From Streptomyces sp. BV286 (GTDB lineage Bacteria > Actinomycetota > Actinomycetes > Streptomycetales > Streptomycetaceae): a stretch of DNA of 64,000 nucleotides. Made by a program: the position numbers and the translations under genes. The stretch spans positions 38,530-102,529 of the forward strand of contig NZ_JAHRIB010000147.1 of assembly GCF_019090165.1 (NCBI RefSeq), given 5' to 3'. Under the pieces are notes generated by a model, which was not told the origin of the DNA, made no database searches, and saw nothing but the letters and a program-made list of their open reading frames with translations. How positions within the stretch are numbered: the stretch's first letter is position 1; the number at the start of each line of letters is the position of its first letter. Below, one piece after another: positions 63,542 to 64,000 of the stretch.

Positions 63542-63990
63542 CGGGACCGAATCCGACCGACCGCGGCAAGTTGGGATCGAAAATCCATCTTGTCGTCGAC
63601 CGTGCCGGCCTGCCCGTCTCTGTCGCGATCTCGGCCGCCAACACCCACGACAGCCTGGCCCTGCAACCGCTGGTCATGGGGATCCCGCCGGTCCGCAGTC
63701 CTCGCGGTCCGCGGCGTCGCCGGCCGGCAAAGCTCCACGGCGACAAGGGCTACGACTATCCCTACCTGCGTCGATGGCTCCGTGAGCGGAACATCGTTCC
63801 TCGCATCGCCCGCCGCGGTGTCGAGAACTCACAACGCCTGGGCCGACACCGCTGGGTGGTCGAGCGCACCATGTCCTGGCTCAGCGGATGCCGCCGCCTC
63901 CACCGACGCTACGAACGCAAGCCCGAACACTTCCTGGCCTTCACCGCCATCGCCACCAGCCTCATCAACCACCGCCGACTCACCAAGTGA
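63538..63990 (+). CDS. IS5-family transposase, ORF B
   Basis: 150 residues from TTG 63538, overlapping the ORF A stop (TTGA), in the -1 frame. RGKLGSKIHLVVDRAGLPVSVAIS, second Asp in KLHGDKGYDYPYLRRWL, and the catalytic Glu in RHRWVVERTMSWLSGCRRL with RYERKPEHFLAFTAIAT. It is the catalytic C-terminal half of a DDE transposase, normally made as an ORF A-B fusion by programmed -1 frameshifting. Confidence 0.92.
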   Translation: MTGPNPTDRGKLGSKIHLVVDRAGLPVSVAISAANTHDSLALQPLVMGIPPVRSPRGPRRRRPAKLHGDKGYDYPYLRRWLRERNIVPRIARRGVENSQRLGRHRWVVERTMSWLSGCRRLHRRYERKPEHFLAFTAIATSLINHRRLTK

Positions 63991-64000
63991 AACGACGTCT

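Larger units (their letters stand above)
63142..64000 (+). mobile_element. IS5-family insertion sequence, both inverted repeats visible
   Basis: Left end AGACGACGTTTCCTTTGGCGAG (from 63142) and right end, read inward on the minus strand from 64000, AGACGTCGTTTCACTTGGTGAG match at 18 of 22 positions. The two transposase frames lie between. The element is about 860 bp; its right end coincides with the window edge, so the terminal base and target duplication cannot be verified. Confidence 0.9.

Overview
This is a 64 kb piece of a Streptomyces chromosome. It has very high GC, strongly GC-biased third codon positions, GTG/TTG starts, scy-filP cytoskeletal genes, a DasR-type chitinase promoter and NucS mismatch repair. 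From memory, the gene order follows the conserved core of S. coelicolor around SCO5351 to SCO5410, running here in the opposite numerical direction. No database search was possible, so orthologue names rest on recognisable sequence plus this synteny.

Layout, left to right. (1) 1-5.4 kb: the 5' portion of a processive family-2 glycosyltransferase (it runs off the left edge), a thiamine-binding-like protein coupled to a DUF3817 membrane protein, three tandem AIM24 genes and the MarR regulator absC. (2) 5.4-10 kb: an OmpR-type two-component system facing a secreted PepSY protein, and an MFS exporter. (3) 10-13 kb: meaB, thiolase and methylmalonyl-CoA epimerase, a C3/C4 acyl-CoA module linked to B12. 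(4) 13-18.2 kb: scy and filP, coiled-coil organisers of hyphal tip growth. (5) 18.3-22.3 kb: two duplicated ABC exporter pairs. (6) 22.3-31.2 kb: a small zinc-finger-like protein, a flavin-dependent oxidoreductase, a small conserved protein divergent from nucS, a large membrane-anchored NTPase-like protein, a STAS protein, 3-hydroxybutyryl-CoA dehydrogenase, a PduO-type cobalamin adenosyltransferase and a membrane protein. (7) 31.3-35.1 kb: chiS-chiR-chiC, chitin sensing and degradation, with paired dre-like operator repeats over the chiC promoter.

(8) 35.2-45.3 kb: DUF2550 gene and the complete F1Fo ATP synthase operon atpI-B-E-F-H-A-G-D-C (minus strand), preceded by a wecA/tagO-type lipid-linked sugar transferase. 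(9) 45.4-54.5 kb: glyA, a phosphatase-like protein with a replaced nucleophile, threonylcarbamoyl-AMP synthase, prmC-prfA (release factor and its methylase), rpmE, a LytR-CpsA-Psr protein and rho. (10) 54.8-61.8 kb: thrB, thrC, hom, lysA (aspartate-family amino acids), the ArgS-like NrtL and a receiver-only response regulator. (11) 62.0-64.0 kb: tRNA-Arg(CCG), then a lower-GC accessory stretch with one secreted protein and an IS5-family element whose right inverted repeat ends at the window edge.

Most of the window is housekeeping or lineage-core DNA. The least ordinary features are the Cys-to-Ser phosphatase homologue, the NTPase with an Arg in its P-loop, the catalytic-core-less ArgS paralogue beside an orphan receiver, a dispersed intergenic repeat present three times, several candidate leaderless promoters, and the tRNA/IS junction. 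I found no CRISPR array, prophage, biosynthetic cluster or convincingly new multi-gene system.
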